DNA from: Cantharellus purpuraceus
Lineage: Eukaryota; Basidiomycota; Agaricomycetes; Cantharellales; Hydnaceae
Direction of reading: 5' to 3'
Length of the DNA: 64,000 nt
Assembly (NCBI GenBank): GCA_025174535.1
Contig: JALBUN010000049.1
Span: forward strand, 1,054,001 to 1,118,000
The notes below the pieces were generated by a model. The model had not been told where the DNA came from, searched no databases, and worked only from the letters and a program-made list of their open reading frames with translations. The stretch's first letter is position 1. Every line of letters starts with the position of its first letter. Below are positions 47,833-59,675 of the stretch, piece after piece. A program made the translations under genes and the position numbers.

Positions 47833-48633
47833 ATGATAAAAGTAAGTTGATCTTCGCCACCACCTTACACATTTATCATCTGGACGTAATGCATAAGATA
47901 TGGAGCATGAAAAAGAACGAGGAGGCTGCGGCAAAGAAGAAGCCAAAGACGAGTGCAGCCCAGATTCGAGTGCAAAAAGGCTTGTACATAAACATTATGA
48001 AGAACTGCTCCCTGTTTATTGTTGTTTCTAGATCTCACAGAGCTCGATCTACCATCGACAATGAAACTCTATCACCCAGACGCCACCAACCTTTTAAACT
48101 TTGAACTCACAATCACTCCTGATGAAGGTTTGTACAAAGCTCCCCTATGCAGAGCTGTGGTTGATCGGTGAAAAGGCATGTACAGGGGTGGCGCGTTCCA
48201 ATTCTCTTTCGTCATCAATACCAACTACCCACACGAGCCTCCAAAGGTGAAGTGCATCCCGAAGGTGCGTGTCTCCCAATCGTATCTTTCATTCATGTAC
48301 GTTGTTAAATTTTACGTAGATATACCACCCGAATGTGGACTTGGAAGGGAATGTCTGCCTGAACATACTACGAGAAGACTGGAAGCCTGTACTCAATCTA
48401 AATTCTGTCATGGTCGGATTACAATATCTCTTCCTCGAACCTAACGCAGATGACCCATTGAATAAAGGTTTGACTTACTTTTCCACGTTCTTGATTTTGT
48501 ATTGATTGTCGGCCCTTCAGAGGCGGCAGAGGACCTGCGGAGAAATCGCGAGGCATTTATACATAATGTGAAGAATTCACTGCGAGGTGGCGTGATCAAT
48601 GGAGTGGAATATGACAACGTTTTACCACGATAG
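47833..48633 (+). CDS. UBC12: Ubc12, NEDD8-conjugating E2 enzyme
   Basis: E2 that transfers NEDD8/Rub1 to cullins and so activates SCF ligases. Exon 1 is nine bases (MIK). The rest reads [28 protein letters not shown] then [18 protein letters not shown], and [40 protein letters not shown] follows with the catalytic Cys, then [40 protein letters not shown] and a tail ending VEYDNVLPR. The N-terminal MIK plus Lys-rich extension is the Ubc12-specific docking peptide for the NEDD8 E1. The second intron (47980-48031) must start at GC (GCTTGT) to keep frame. Identity is secure. Confidence 0.95.
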
Positions 48634-48940
48634 AACTGCAATCGGTAATCGGTGAACAAGACCGCATTGTATCGCGACCCCACCTAATGAGACCATGATC
48701 GAAATGCCAATGGCCATAGCAGTTGCACGGACTTCATTTGAGACTTGCTATTGCATCCCATGACGGGTAGCAGAATCTTATTCCTGTCAAGCACTTTTCG
48801 ATCCCAATATGATATGGCAGAGTCGACAAGTGCATTTGTGAATATCGCGCGAACTTAGAGCTAAGACATCTTCTCAGCATATTTATGTCGCAAATTGTGA
48901 CACAATAGCGGCGGTACAAAGGCTGTGCAAGGATTAAAAT
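48634..48940. other. Short intergenic region between 3' ends
   Basis: About 300 bp between convergent genes; nothing recognisable. Confidence 0.4.
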
Positions 48941-49413
48941 TCAACTTCCACGATACGTAGTATAAGAGTAGGGGCTGATTAAGAGCGGTATATGATAGTG
49001 CTGGTTGGGCTCCAATAGATTGAAACTGATCTATGTGCGTGCGAGAGCCATCGCGACTTTAGTCGAAGCAATCGGACGAAGAGTCTTCGAGCTGCACATA
49101 CCTCGACAAAAGGGTAGAAGCAGTTTCTCTCAGTCGTCTCGAAATACTCTTGGGTTTTGAAGATGACCTTGTAGATTCCAGCTTCTACAGTACGTCCAGG
49201 TTCGAGGAGGTCGGAACAGCGGCCATCACTATCTGTTGAACTGCCGAAAGCTGAACGAGTAGTGCCAATGGAGAGATGGCGACAGTCAACACACCTCCTC
49301 GACAAGTCACGAAAGGCAATATTAGTGCCAGATTGTAATTCTGCCTTTTGGATGATGATTTCAACACCCCTTGCTGGAATTCCCAGCGATGAATCGAGCA
49401 CTACACTTGACAT
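48941..49413 (-). CDS. 5-hydroxyisourate hydrolase (transthyretin-like protein)
   Basis: Second enzyme of the urate degradation pathway: hydrolyses 5-hydroxyisourate to OHCU on the way to allantoin. MSSVVLDSSLGIPARGVEII is the N-terminal family motif (VLDSSLGIPA). The stretch STDSDGRCSDLLEPGRTVEA, GIYKVIFKTQEYFE and FYPFVE follow, then FNLLEPNQHYHIPLLISPYS. The C-terminus is TYRGS, the diagnostic Tyr-Arg-Gly-Ser of HIU hydrolases. Two introns are removed (near 49210-49270 and near 49023-49095). Length about 120 residues is normal. No other uricolytic gene was found next to it. The N-terminal His of other members appears to be replaced by Ser/Val here, which could be a start-site matter. Confidence 0.88.
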
Positions 49414-50176
49414 CCCATTCTCTCAGTGTAATTCTAAACGATAAAAACAAGTTTATCACCGTGACTAGTTATATGTGAACGCGATGATGAAGAAGGCATC
49501 GAGACCTCGAAGTTCGACACGAAGGGCACAGCACGATCGCGGAGTTCTGAGTCACGACATGCAATATTGACCTCAAGACTCGGAATAGAAAGGTCAGTCT
49601 CAGAGACGGTGCCGGCTGCTAGTATTCAACCCACGAATCATGCCTAAATAAATACCTTCTAGCAAGTGATGCAAGTGCTTTGATAATTGTGGTTCACTAG
49701 AGTGCAAGGAGGTAGTACCGTTTCACTAGGGTCATTCGCACATGCCTGATAATGCAGCTCTTTTAAACCATTATGACATCTCCTTGCCAGGCGCCAGCAG
49801 TGGTTTGGTGGCACTGGATACACGATCAGCCAGTTTGTCGACAGAAGGCACTCAGTAAAGCACATATCAATAACGAGCCTACCATGGATTCAATTGGATT
49901 GTATATAATACTTTTCAGGCAGATATCTTACTATTTCCCCATTGCATCGTCAGACTATCTTCTACATTCAATGCCAGTATATTGACAGCAAGTTTGATTG
50001 TACATGCCATGTCAATTCTCCTCAAATACACCATTCACGTTCGTAGGGAGGCGCTGCATTGTTGGGCTTGGCGGATCGAGCGATGGCGAGGAGAATTGCC
50101 GTCCAGCCATACTTTTGAATCAGAAGTGAAAAAGAGCCTAGCACGCCTGGACCGGCTGTTAAACATGTCGTAACTT
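49414..50176. other. Intergenic region with a possible small exon
   Basis: On the minus strand at about 49440-49600 one frame reads IPSLEVNIACRDSELRDRAV then PFVSNFEVSMPSS, which looks protein-like, but I could not link it to either neighbour or to a family. The rest (49600-50176) has no feature. Confidence 0.3.
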
Positions 50177-51364
50177 TCAGTTTTCCTCCATGCTTTCCTT
50201 CCATATCGTGTACAGCTTCCTTCGATTGACATCCCTCGTCTCCTCCTTACTCGCGACGTCGAATATCCTCTGATACATTAGTTTGCGAAGCTCTAAAGGT
50301 GCCACTACGTCCGTCTGACTCTCATCACCGCGGGAGTTGCGGACGAGATGCGGGAAGGTAGGCTCAGTCAACCGACTTCGTTTCGGCTTCGGTTCAAAGT
50401 CTTCGGATGCGGATTCTGGGGATGATGCAGCAGCAGCAGCAGAAAGATCCAAGAACAGAGGTTCAAATAGAGACGTTTGAATTCTCTTGTAGGTAGTGTT
50501 AGAGGGTGTGCGAGCAGCTAGTGTTAGGAATGGTGACAATATAGTACAAAGAGGAATAGGCGAAGGCTGGTCCCCAAAAGTTATTTAGTTGTAAATAAAC
50601 AGCAATTGGAAACGTACAGAGGGGATATTGCTGACTTTATCTAATTCTTCGAGATAGATGTCTGCCAGATGATATGCCAAACTGCTTGGCACACGGATGT
50701 CTTCGGGGCTGAGAACTGGTAAGCGTATGGAGACTTGCGTTGATGCAAATACACACCACAAAGGTCCTCCCGGTGAAGAAAGGATAGAATTGTACTCTGT
50801 GCAAGCATTTTCTTGCCAATCTGCGCGAATCAAGAGTCGAAATGCCGCGTTTGTAAACTTTCGGATGAGCATGTAATATTTGTCCAACCTGCATCCATTG
50901 TCAGAGGGCAACTACCAACTCTCAGTCCCATTCTGACCTTAGTCGGTCAATTCCATTCCATTCTCTAACTGTAGCTTCCCAGAATGCCTTGAGAAATGAT
51001 AGTGATGTAGATATCGTAGAAATGGTGAGGACAAGATCCGCCAACTCTGACGAAAGAGCTTGCTGTACGAGTGGTTTGTCAGACATCCAATAACCTGAAT
51101 ATAGGTTGACATATGAGCTCATACGTTCGCTGAAGTTTCATAAATGCATACAATAAAAAAGTCCTTTCCATAGTTTGTCTAGTTCAGATTTAGGGAGAGG
51201 TTCTTGTGAATTGTTAGACAGAAAAACGGAGAGACTTTTAATAGCTTTGTCTCTGGTTTTCTTGTCTTGCTCAAGATTAGTGATGAAAAACGTCAAACCC
51301 AGTGAGACTTACCTGAAGATGCCAAGTATTTTCCAAGTGGAGGAACGTTAGGAGGAACATCCAT
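50177..51364 (-). CDS. RRP1: Rrp1/Nop52, nucleolar ribosome-biogenesis protein
   Basis: Nucleolar factor for 27S pre-rRNA processing and 60S assembly. The start MDVPPNVPPLGKYLASSD is followed by KKTRDKAIKSLSVFLSNNSQ and PLPKSELDKLWKGLFYC. MWMSDKPLVQQALSSELADL, SFLKAFWEATVREWNGIDRL and LDKYYMLIRKFTNAAFRLLI form the Nop52 domain. LSPEDIRVPSSLAYHLADIY and LEELDKV continue it. After about residue 250 comes a Ser/Ala-rich and basic region (EPKPKRSRLTEPTFPHLV), and the protein ends KLYTIWKESMEEN. Six or so introns. Relative to yeast Rrp1 the length is similar and the C-terminal basic tail is short. The ATG at 51364 is supported by the conserved KYLASS start. Divergent from CutC. Confidence 0.92.
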
Positions 51365-51679
51365 CTCTTTTGGCAAGCGAAGAGTCGAGAGGTAGAGCGG
51401 AGATTCAAATTCAATCAGTTTAATCTATTTTGTGGCTGAAGCAGAAGCGCCGCCTGACTCGCGTGCCAAACTTAAGTATTACAAAAAGTAAGTAACATCC
51501 CTGACACGCTCGTACCCTAGTGGATGTTTCGAAAGATGTCGCTTTCCAGTTACAAGATCCAAAATTGCTCTCAGGCTCGGGTCCAAGTTTGACTGTTCTA
51601 AGAGTATAATACTGAGATACTTATGCCTTCCAGAGTGGATAGAACACTTGCAAGGAAATCTTCCAGTTTCTGTCACAGA
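51365..51679. promoter_or_regulatory. Divergent promoter region RRP1 / CutC
   Basis: A 315-bp region between two divergent start codons, presumed to hold both promoters. No clear TATA box. A minus-strand frame through it is the shadow of CutC coding sequence. Confidence 0.45.
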
Positions 51680-52848
51680 ATGGTACGTTTTGGTTATCCA
51701 GATCGACGTCTTCTTGGTGGCCTTGATTCGGAACCAGTTTCTGCAGGCTCCTTGGGTTTCAATCTGTATTGAAGTTTGCGTTGATTCGGTCGAATCCGCT
51801 ATTGCGTGAGCCCATCCTGTTGATGATTCATGGTTTTTACCCATACATATGTCGGAAGAGCTGTAAGAGGCGGCTGTACCCGTCTTGAACTATGTGCAAG
51901 CCTTGGAATTGGGGGCGGAACAACGCCTAGTATTGGTCTTTTGAGGACAATAAAGAAGAATCTTCCAGACGCCCAGATAATGGTAACACTTCGCGTCAAT
52001 TTCCACATATTTGCTCGAATTCAACTTGACAGGTCATGATACGGCCCCGCATAGGGGATTTTGTTTATTCTGATCTTGAGTTGAACAATATGTTGGAAGA
52101 CATTAAATCATTCAAGCAAGAGAACGTTCTTGGTGTTGTTTTTGGCGTCCTTTCCCCAGATGGCACTGTAGATATATCGAAAACTCGGATGTGAGTTGAT
52201 GCTTACGAAGTAGAGGACGAATATAAAGTGTGTGCCTCATCAGGTTGGTTGAAGCTGCGAGCCCCCTGCAAGGTCCGTCACAGAATTGTTTTGTCTGTCC
52301 ATGTTATATAATTTGCAAACAGTGTGTTTTCATCGGGCATTCGACATGACAAGAAATCCCGTGGAAGGTTGGTATGCCGTTGATATTGTCTTGCAACCTT
52401 TCGAATACTTAGATCCCATTTGCAGCACTGAAAGACATTGCGTCAATCGGTGGCATTACTCGTATTTTGACTAGGTTATCTTCTTTCACTGCTTTGTGGG
52501 GGCGGCTGAATAGTTGTGGTCAGTGGTCATGGAAAACTTGCGCCAGAGAGCCTCGAAACGCTGTCATGCATTGCATCGCATGCCCTTGCGTTGCGACCTC
52601 CGATCACTATTCTCCCAGGATCGGGAATCAATGCGAATACAGCCTATGATGTTGTAAAATGTGACTGGTGGAAGGAATTCCGGGAGTTACATTTGAGCGC
52701 TGGTCATTGGATTGATGGGCCGATGCAATTTCGTAAAGAAAGTATGGGCATGGGCATTGGTGTAGGGGGTGAGTGGTGTATCTGGCGAACGGATCCGGAC
52801 GTTGTCAGAGAAGTCAAACGTATCACAGAAGATTCTCTGCAGCAATAG
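51680..52848 (+). CDS. CutC-family copper homeostasis protein
   Basis: TIM-barrel protein of the CutC family, linked with copper handling in bacteria and man; the biochemical activity is unsettled. The first exon carries only the ATG (51680-51682), and the intron runs from 51683 to 51746. The protein then reads APWVSICIEVCVDSVESAIA, AVRGGCTRLELCASLGIGGG, TTPSIGLLRTIKKNLPDAQI and MVMIRPRIGDFVYSDLELNN. VFGVLSPDGTVDI, CFHRAFDMTRNP, ASIGGITRILTSGHGKLAPE and ITILPGSGINANTAYDV come next, ending RITEDSLQQ. This order (EVCVDS, GGGTTPS, MIRPR-GDF-YS, FHRAFD, RILTSG, GSGIN) is diagnostic. It ends 75 bp from the convergent OLE1 stop. Confidence 0.92.
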
Positions 52849-52923
52849 TAATGGAAAGTACATTACATCTAGTACCAAATACCACCTAGCCCCGTGCACA
52901 AAGTTTCATGCTCTTGGATGCTT

Positions 52924-54909
52924 TCAGGAGGGGAAAACCCTAGCAACGAGCAACTCGCGCAAGCGTTTTCGAGCTATCTGAGAATGATTGTTCAGATTTC
53001 GGAAAGCCCAGTTGGAATCCTGCCAGACAAAGTCTTTCTTTGCATGCAAAGAATAGGTGCGAAGGAGGGCCACTCCTCCAGGCTAGTAAACATTTCAGCA
53101 GACTCCATGTATTTGAGGTGGGAAGAAATCTTACATGCTCTTTCATGTATGCAGTCGCATCTACAAGGAAATCATCTAGTACAAGGAGGCACTGTTCTGG
53201 TCGGGCTTGCACATATTGCTGAACTTTGATACGGTCCCAGACTGGCCCCTGCCACAGTTCATCTTTCATGATATCAGTACCTGCGGAATGCCCCTCTTTG
53301 CCTTGCTGTGCATTTCTCTGTCTCTTCTGCATGTACTGCATCGCATACTTGATGTCTTCATCTCGGGCACGTCGGAGGGAACTGGCCAAATTCAAGCGAT
53401 AGAGGCATTGAATGATCCATTTAGAGGGGTCCCAGTCAAGAAACGCTGGCCCGGCGCGGAAATCATGGGGAAAGGCGTGCTAATATACACATCTCAGCCT
53501 CTGGACGTGTCCATGGCCATGCACCTTACATGCTACAGATGGAACATGAGAACTTCAAAGGTTCCCAAGGTAGCGGGACACCTACAAAATTATGATTGCC
53601 TTCTCCACAAGTCCAGAGGGCCATGACCTGACCACGGATGTAAGCTTGAATGCTTTGTTAGGGGTTAAACGCCACTCACGAGGTTCCCCCGTGCGCTAAC
53701 CTCGTCAGTATAGTTTTGCAAGCCATCCCAATGCGCGACTCTGGTTATTATGTGATAGTTATGCCGTGGTGAATTATAGGGGAACAAGGCAGTTGCGAAC
53801 GCACGAATTCACGAGAAACGTGCAGTGCCAGGCTGTGCTAAGTTAGATGCTGGTAATTCGGGGTTAACAAAAACATACTAATGACTCTTGCAACCAATCC
53901 GGCCCATACAAACGCACCACGAGCATCTGCCCAGGTCCAACCAATCATTGCGGGGGCGATGAGCCCAAAGAAGACGGCTAGTGGGACTGGTGTATAGAAT
54001 TACTAAGACATCAGCCGCCTTAACAAAACTCAGACATACTGTAATATTTATGCTGGACTCTCGCGACTGATCAAAACGACCACCACATGATTGAGATTAG
54101 CTGCTTGGGGAGGGAAGAAGAACAGACCTGGGTCCCGTTCTAAATCACTTCTATCGATTAATTCCATTCGTGCGTAAGACGGCTTGAAGAAGATCCAACC
54201 CATATGCGAAAAAAGCAGACCTCGAGAGGCAGAGTATCTGGAACTGTCAAGCCAGGGCCTCGAGTGTTAAAGAGAAAATATACACACGGATCGTGTACGG
54301 GATCATCAGTAAATCTCTGGATAACTACCAATGAGAAATAGAAAGACTTATTAAACTAGAACTCACATGGTGCAGTCTGTGCCTGAGACACCTATAACCC
54401 TTCGGGCTAAGTCATCACTGGAGCGCGTAAGATGGAAAGTGCTGACCACCACTTTACTAGCATCTGAGTCGGGTCTCAATTAGTCAAGCAGTTAAGGTGC
54501 ACACACCTTTATTGAACCTTGAAATGCCATGGACCCCAGAATTGCAAGGACAATTCTAACGCCTGAGGTCGCTCGGAAAGCGCGATGCGAGTACAGACGG
54601 TGATAACCGATAGTGATTCTACAGAAAGATGGAGTATGTTGACGTTGTGTCGAGGCATTTCACATCGGCATATGCGGCTTACCCAAAGCAAGAAAGTTGC
54701 CAAAGAATAACAGCCAAGACTAAGGACTGTCTCGAGGTGAGAGCGAGCGGCGACACGTAAAACACGCCGTAAAACGCGCTCAGGTGTGTTGCTATAAAGA
54801 ATACACTGTTGGACCACCATATTGGGGCTGCAGATGGTGGATTAGAGCTGGGGTGAGTTGCAGGCTGGGAGCGAGTACGTGGTGGGGTACAAGTGGCCAT
54901 GACGGACAT
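52924..54909 (-). CDS. OLE1: Ole1, stearoyl/acyl-CoA delta-9 desaturase with C-terminal cytochrome b5 domain
   Basis: ER membrane enzyme introducing the delta-9 double bond into stearoyl- and palmitoyl-CoA. N-terminus MSVMATCTPPRTRSQPATHP, then membrane segments (SVFFIATHLSAFYGVFYVSP, SLVLAVILWQLSCFG). His box 1 is in IGYHRLYSHRAF (HxxxxH), followed by RIVLAILGSMAFQGSIK. The third box follows GEGNHNF. The cytochrome b5 domain is at the C-terminus: VWDRIKVQQYVQARPEQCLL, VDATAYMKEHPGGVALLRTY with the heme His in EHPGG, and NNHSQIARKRLRELLVARVF with the second heme His. About nine introns. Two in-frame ATGs (54909 and 54900) are possible starts. Fusion of b5 to the desaturase is normal in fungi. 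Expression is usually controlled by fatty acids and oxygen. Confidence 0.92.
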
Positions 54910-56303
54910 CGTCAGTTTTCTAGTGAGACACAGACCTTGGTCAGAAATGGAGGATTTATTGCTTTATGTGGGGCGAAACGTTGCTGGCAGAGCAGTCGTG
55001 GATCGGCCAAGACACCGTCAACCAAAAGCCGAGCTTACTATCAAACAGATTAAACCAACGATAAGGGCCATTTGTCCGGCATTACGGTGATGTCGTGCAT
55101 CGCGACCCGCGCCTGAACAGTTTCTACAGGCAGGATATGTCGAACATGCCGGTGACGACACTCTAAATCCAATCTGTACTTGTTGCTGTGTCTGAATGCC
55201 CCGTCAATTTTCCCCACGGTGCCGATGTATTTTGCGTTACAGGGTAGCTGTGCTCAGGCAAAGCTTAGTAAGGCGGTCTGTGCATTATTTAGCTGTTGTC
55301 GCGGCTCGGCGGCGGTGATGATAGACGGAGTACATGGCGACCACAAGCATCCAGAATAAGAACATTGCTTTTCAACCTCATGTATACTGTACCATGATGC
55401 ATTCACATCAACCATTCAATATGCCGTTGATGGTTTTATTCTCTCCATATTCGTCCTTCGCTGCATTCCGTACATAATTCAGGGCTCGCCGGGTATCTCA
55501 CCACCAGTTGTATGTATCCTGCAGAGTTCCCGTGAACATTATCACTAGGAATACTTACTATCTCGGAATGGCGAATGTCTCCGAGACTCGTGTACCTGTG
55601 AGCACATTTGGTCCAATTCTTCCGATCATTGTTGATGATATCGTAATCGCGCGGACTTAGCAGATCGGTGGTACAGGGAGGGTTGACCGCAGGTGCGGGG
55701 TTTTTATACTTCCTACAGCACGCAGCAAGGGGCAGGTCAAAGGCAGTAAAACATGTAAAGCGCGATGGGTTTGGAGCTGTGAAGTTGGTCAGATGTTGGT
55801 CAGATCCCTGACGGCATTTGGGTGCATCTGAGTGGGGACTGTTGCACACAATCAGTATCTTTGAAGCAGTTGTGGTATGTCAAGCACCTCATAATTGATT
55901 CTCTCCAGCGGTTTCAATTCAGGGTGAGGCACATGTTTTCTGTGAGGACTGACTCCAGCCTCTTTCTAGAATGAATCTGAATCCACTAGCCTTGAAGGGC
56001 TTAGTATAAATGTATACTACACCAGTACTAGACACTGTTGAGAGTGACAGAGGACTCATGGTCGACTTAGTCAGAATACCGGCTCACTTCTAATGATAAT
56101 CCTTATGTAATAGAAGTTTCTTCAAGTTTAGTCCATCCACAAGTTCGACATATTTCTTTAGACACCACGGTGTATTTGACTGACAGTTTCTCTTATTTAT
56201 TTAGAGTAGACCATTCAATAAGCGCCAAGGTGGTCAGTGTCTGTGCGGCGTTACATAAGCTTATGAGCTTACTGTTCGTAGTCTGTAGCTCAATGAGCGC
56301 ACG
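54910..56303. other. Intergenic region upstream of OLE1 and the TBC gene
   Basis: About 1.4 kb. A minus-strand frame at about 55510-55849 (NPPCTTDLLSPRDYDIINND, then CAHRYTSLGDIRHSE) reads smoothly and can be extended across a GTAAGT intron to a stop. It has no ATG and no known domain, so I do not call it. The left part should hold the OLE1 promoter. Confidence 0.35.
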
Positions 56304-58709
56304 ATGACGAGAACAGCCTCTCCCCCCGAGCTTACGGTATCACTTCATGTCGAGAACTCTACTGAGGAGCTACAACAGCCAACGCCGCATCGGCTAGAGC
56401 AGAAGTTCAACCTCGATGACGCCTTCTCTATGGTCGAAGATGAAGCCTCCACTCCGTTTAATTTCAACTCAGACTCGTTTATAAAGGACTTGCAGTCCAG
56501 AGGTACCATAAGGACACATGATGACTCAGATGGTGAATGGGAGAACGCAGGTGACAAGGTAGTTGATATGCAGACTGCCCAAGAAGCGACATATGATTCG
56601 ACCGACGCATCTATATCCACCTTGGACATCGATGCTGTGGAACCACACCATTCTCCTGCTACTCCGCCACAAGCCTCATCATCTTCCCAATCTATGGATT
56701 CGGAGGTGCCTCCTTCCACGCCTCCCGACGACCCTACCGCTGGAAGGCACTCTCAATTTACTCATATCGCTCTGTCTCCCAATTCCGACATGTCTTCGCA
56801 TTCTCAAATCCGCGACGTTAAACACGCATATCCAAACGTTATCATAGATGCCTCCAAGGCTGTCACGACTGATCTCGCGATCCGTGCTCCCGAGTTTCCA
56901 CCATCTATTTCGCAACAGACTCCAAACTTAAGCTCAGCGTCATTAAAACCGACCGCCGATGCTATTGCGCCGACTTCGACTTCAGAGAGTGACCAGGCTC
57001 ATCACACCAGACCATCCGTAAACTTACCACCCGCAAGGGTCTCTTCTACACCAGTACATCATCAATCTACACCTTCGACATCATCTGGAAGAACTCGATC
57101 CAGTGGTCCATCCGCCTTCCAGAAAGTAGTTTCCCAGACAAGGCCTCCATATTTACCCCCAAAGCAGAAGGATGAGGATGAGAAGCACAGGAGAGAGTGG
57201 GAGGAGATGATGCAACGTAGCCGTCTAGCAGGTTAGTGAATTTCACTTTCTTGACTATCACTGAAAGCTATGTCTGTCTTGTCTGTTTAGAGAGACGACG
57301 ACGCGAAGCTCTCGAGGCACGTCGTCTGGCTCGTGAATTGTCTGTGGAAGCGAATACATTTCTTTGGGAACAAGCTGTCATGCCAGATTGGAAGAAAGCT
57401 ATGAAGGATTCCAACTTACGCAAACTCTGGTGGGATGGTGAGTGCATTTCGGGTTTTCCATCACTTCTCGGGCCCGTATGTAAACACGGTCTGTGCTAGG
57501 AGTCCCCACAAAGCTTCGAAGCGCAGTATGGGAGCGTGCCGTTGGTAACGGACTTGCCTTGAGCAAAAGTATGGCTCAACGCTATTCTTCGGTCCCGCAA
57601 TCTATTTAACTCGTATCTTTCACGTCCAGACACATATGCATCAACGCTTACCCGAGCGAAGAACCTAATTGCTGCAAAGCGATTTCCGACGACAGCGCTT
57701 GCATTGCTGGAGTCCGACATTACAAGCACACTGCCGCAACTGCAAATATTTAATTCCTCAACAGGGCCACTGTATGGTGATTTACGTGATTTACTTTGTG
57801 CGTGGGTTGTCAGCCGAGCAGATGAGGGTCTGGGATACGTAGAAGGGGCTGCCAAAGTGAGTATTACGACGGCATTGTGCTGTCATATCCACGTTTAATC
57901 CAATGCTTCGCGATCCGCCGGCGCTCACCTACTTGACTGCTTTCCAGATTGGTGGCATGCTGTTATTAAATCTGACTGGTGCTCCGCAAGCTTTTCTCGT
58001 GATGCGTAACCTTCTGGAAAGAAATTGTCTACGCGCTCTTTATGGCGGTCCTGCTACCCGAGATGACGTGCGTGTCCCAAAGAAATTGAGCAGAATAACG
58101 TCTAAGTGTCGATTTTAGGTTGAAGCTTACTACCGGTAGGTCCTGTTTCTTATCGCCGAATGATACCAACGGCCGACCTTGTTCAAGAATATTCGATACC
58201 TTACTTGCAGACGGGATGCCAAAAGGTTTTTCGTTCTTCTATACTATTTGAAAATTTGCTGACATAGCCACCTTGAAGTTTACTTCAATTTCAAGCAGCA
58301 TCAGATATCTCCGTCGGAATACCTTCTGGACTGGCTTTTACCGATGTTCTTGAACCATCTTCCTCTAGAAGCTTGTTCTCGAATATGGGACGTGTTCTTA
58401 CTAGAAGGCGACGCCTTTCTCTTCCGTGCCGCGCTTGCTGTCCTTGCATCCATCGAATCGCGCCTCTTCTTCCCGGACCGTAAAGAGCTTTTGGAGGTAC
58501 TGAGGGGTGAGAGTAAAGCTGCCCTCGAAGTTGCAAGAAGAGACGCTGTGAGCCCACTCCAGAGTGAACATGGCGATATTTTGGGACCACGATATGACAT
58601 ATATCATGTGAACGAGGAGACTGTGTGGGAACGAGTGATGGAGATGGCCGAATGGTGGAAGGAGGGCACTTGGCAGCGGCTTATCCTCCGAGAATTACCT
58701 GATTTGTAA
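56304..58709 (+). CDS. TBC-domain (Rab-GAP-like) protein with atypical catalytic fingers
   Basis: N-terminal 300 residues are Ser/Thr/Pro-rich and disordered (MTRTASPPELTVSLHVENST to FQKVVSQTRPPYLPPKQKDE). A basic helix (ERRRREALEARRLARELSVE) leads into a TBC domain like that of the TBC1D12/TBC1D14 group. It includes DSNLRKLWWDG, VPTKLRSAVWERAVGNGLAL, RAKNLIAAKRFPTTALALLE, SDITSTLPQLQIFNSSTGPL, YGDLRDLLCAWVVSRADEGL and GYVEGAAK. IGGMLLLNLTGAPQAFLVMR, LLPMFLNHLPLEACSRIWDV and FLFRAALAVLASIESRLF follow. Where active TBC GAPs have an Arg finger (DxxR) this protein has DITS; where they have a Gln finger (YxQG) it has YVEG. It may bind Rabs without normal GAP activity. Five or six introns, all joined in phase. 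Confidence 0.88.
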
Positions 58710-58869
58710 TTTTCGTATTTGGTACTTGATGGCGACAAGATAGCAAGAAGATGTTCAGTTATTGTGATGTATTTATCAACTTTTATTCATGAATGTAGCG
58801 AGGGTTACGATCAAAACATTGCTGCAGAAAACAATCGAAAGCAAAAGCCATAGTACACGATGCGAATAA

Positions 58870-59675
58870 CTATTTGGACAATTCCTCATAAAATAGCTTC
58901 AATCTTCGGACGCCGGGGCAAATGGCGAGACGAACCCTCTCACCCTCAACATAAAGGCTACGTCGATTGCCTTCAAACCAGCCTTTAGATCCAGGGCTGC
59001 TCAGGTCCTTGTCCCGATAAATCTTAGCAAGTCGGTCGCGTTGTAGACTCCAGTTCAATTTGTGGACGACCGGCAGCAGCGTGTGTGAGATACGGGACGA
59101 GCAAGATTCAATGTCTGGCAAAACAACTCGAGCAGTATGGTGAACCTTCAAGGGGTCGGAAGGACGAGAGCCGAGAAGGGTGGATATTGAATTGCAGACA
59201 TAGGTGCGATCGAGGCGCTGACAAGTCCAGTATTGTTTCACAGACTGAAGATTGGAAGTGTGCTAAGATGTGGGTGCTTGAACGATAGGACGCAACATGT
59301 TCACCTGTGGCGAGTAGATGTAGAGACCATGTCTCCATCTTCTTTCCAAGCCAAGGCCTCGCATTACACCTCGCTGTACAAGGTCACCAATAGTGGGTCG
59401 AAGGTTGCCACCCTGGGCAAACAGAAAGTGCCGAATACGTGACGGGGCTACCACGAGAACACGCAGTCTATGCAATGCTCTATCTGATGCGAGATTGCGA
59501 AAAACCGGTGATATAGTGGAGAGCTGGGCCAAGTCAGGGAGGTCCAGGAAAGAAACTGTGTGCCCGTGGTGGATCAGGGGGGAAGATAACTTCAAAAGTC
59601 TAACCTACATATGTAGAGGAGAACCTCAGGTGGTATGGTGAGTAATGTTGGTGCGTTATCTGTGTCGGAGCCCAT
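58870..59675 (-). CDS. F-box protein
   Basis: Predicted SCF substrate-recognition subunit. MGSDTDNAPTLLTIPPEVLL followed by YIFSFLDLPDLAQLSTISPV and FRNLASDRALHRLRVLVVAP form a clear F-box. The first intron has donor GTAGGT inside the F-box (phase 1) near 59605. The rest is basic and lacks a known repeat (HFLFAQGGNLRPTIGDLVQR, LGLERRWRHGLYIYSPQ). A second intron near 59240-59300 leads to SVKQYWTCQRLDRTYVC and a C-terminal region ending LKLFYEELSK. There is no LRR or WD40 pattern in the C-terminal half, so the target is unknown. A closely similar F-box start (TIPPEVLLYIFSFLDLPDL) is common in Agaricomycetes. Confidence 0.83.

Noticed and set aside
55510..55849. Small minus-strand gene
   Set aside because: The frame reads smoothly and has a possible intron, but it has no ATG and no known domain.
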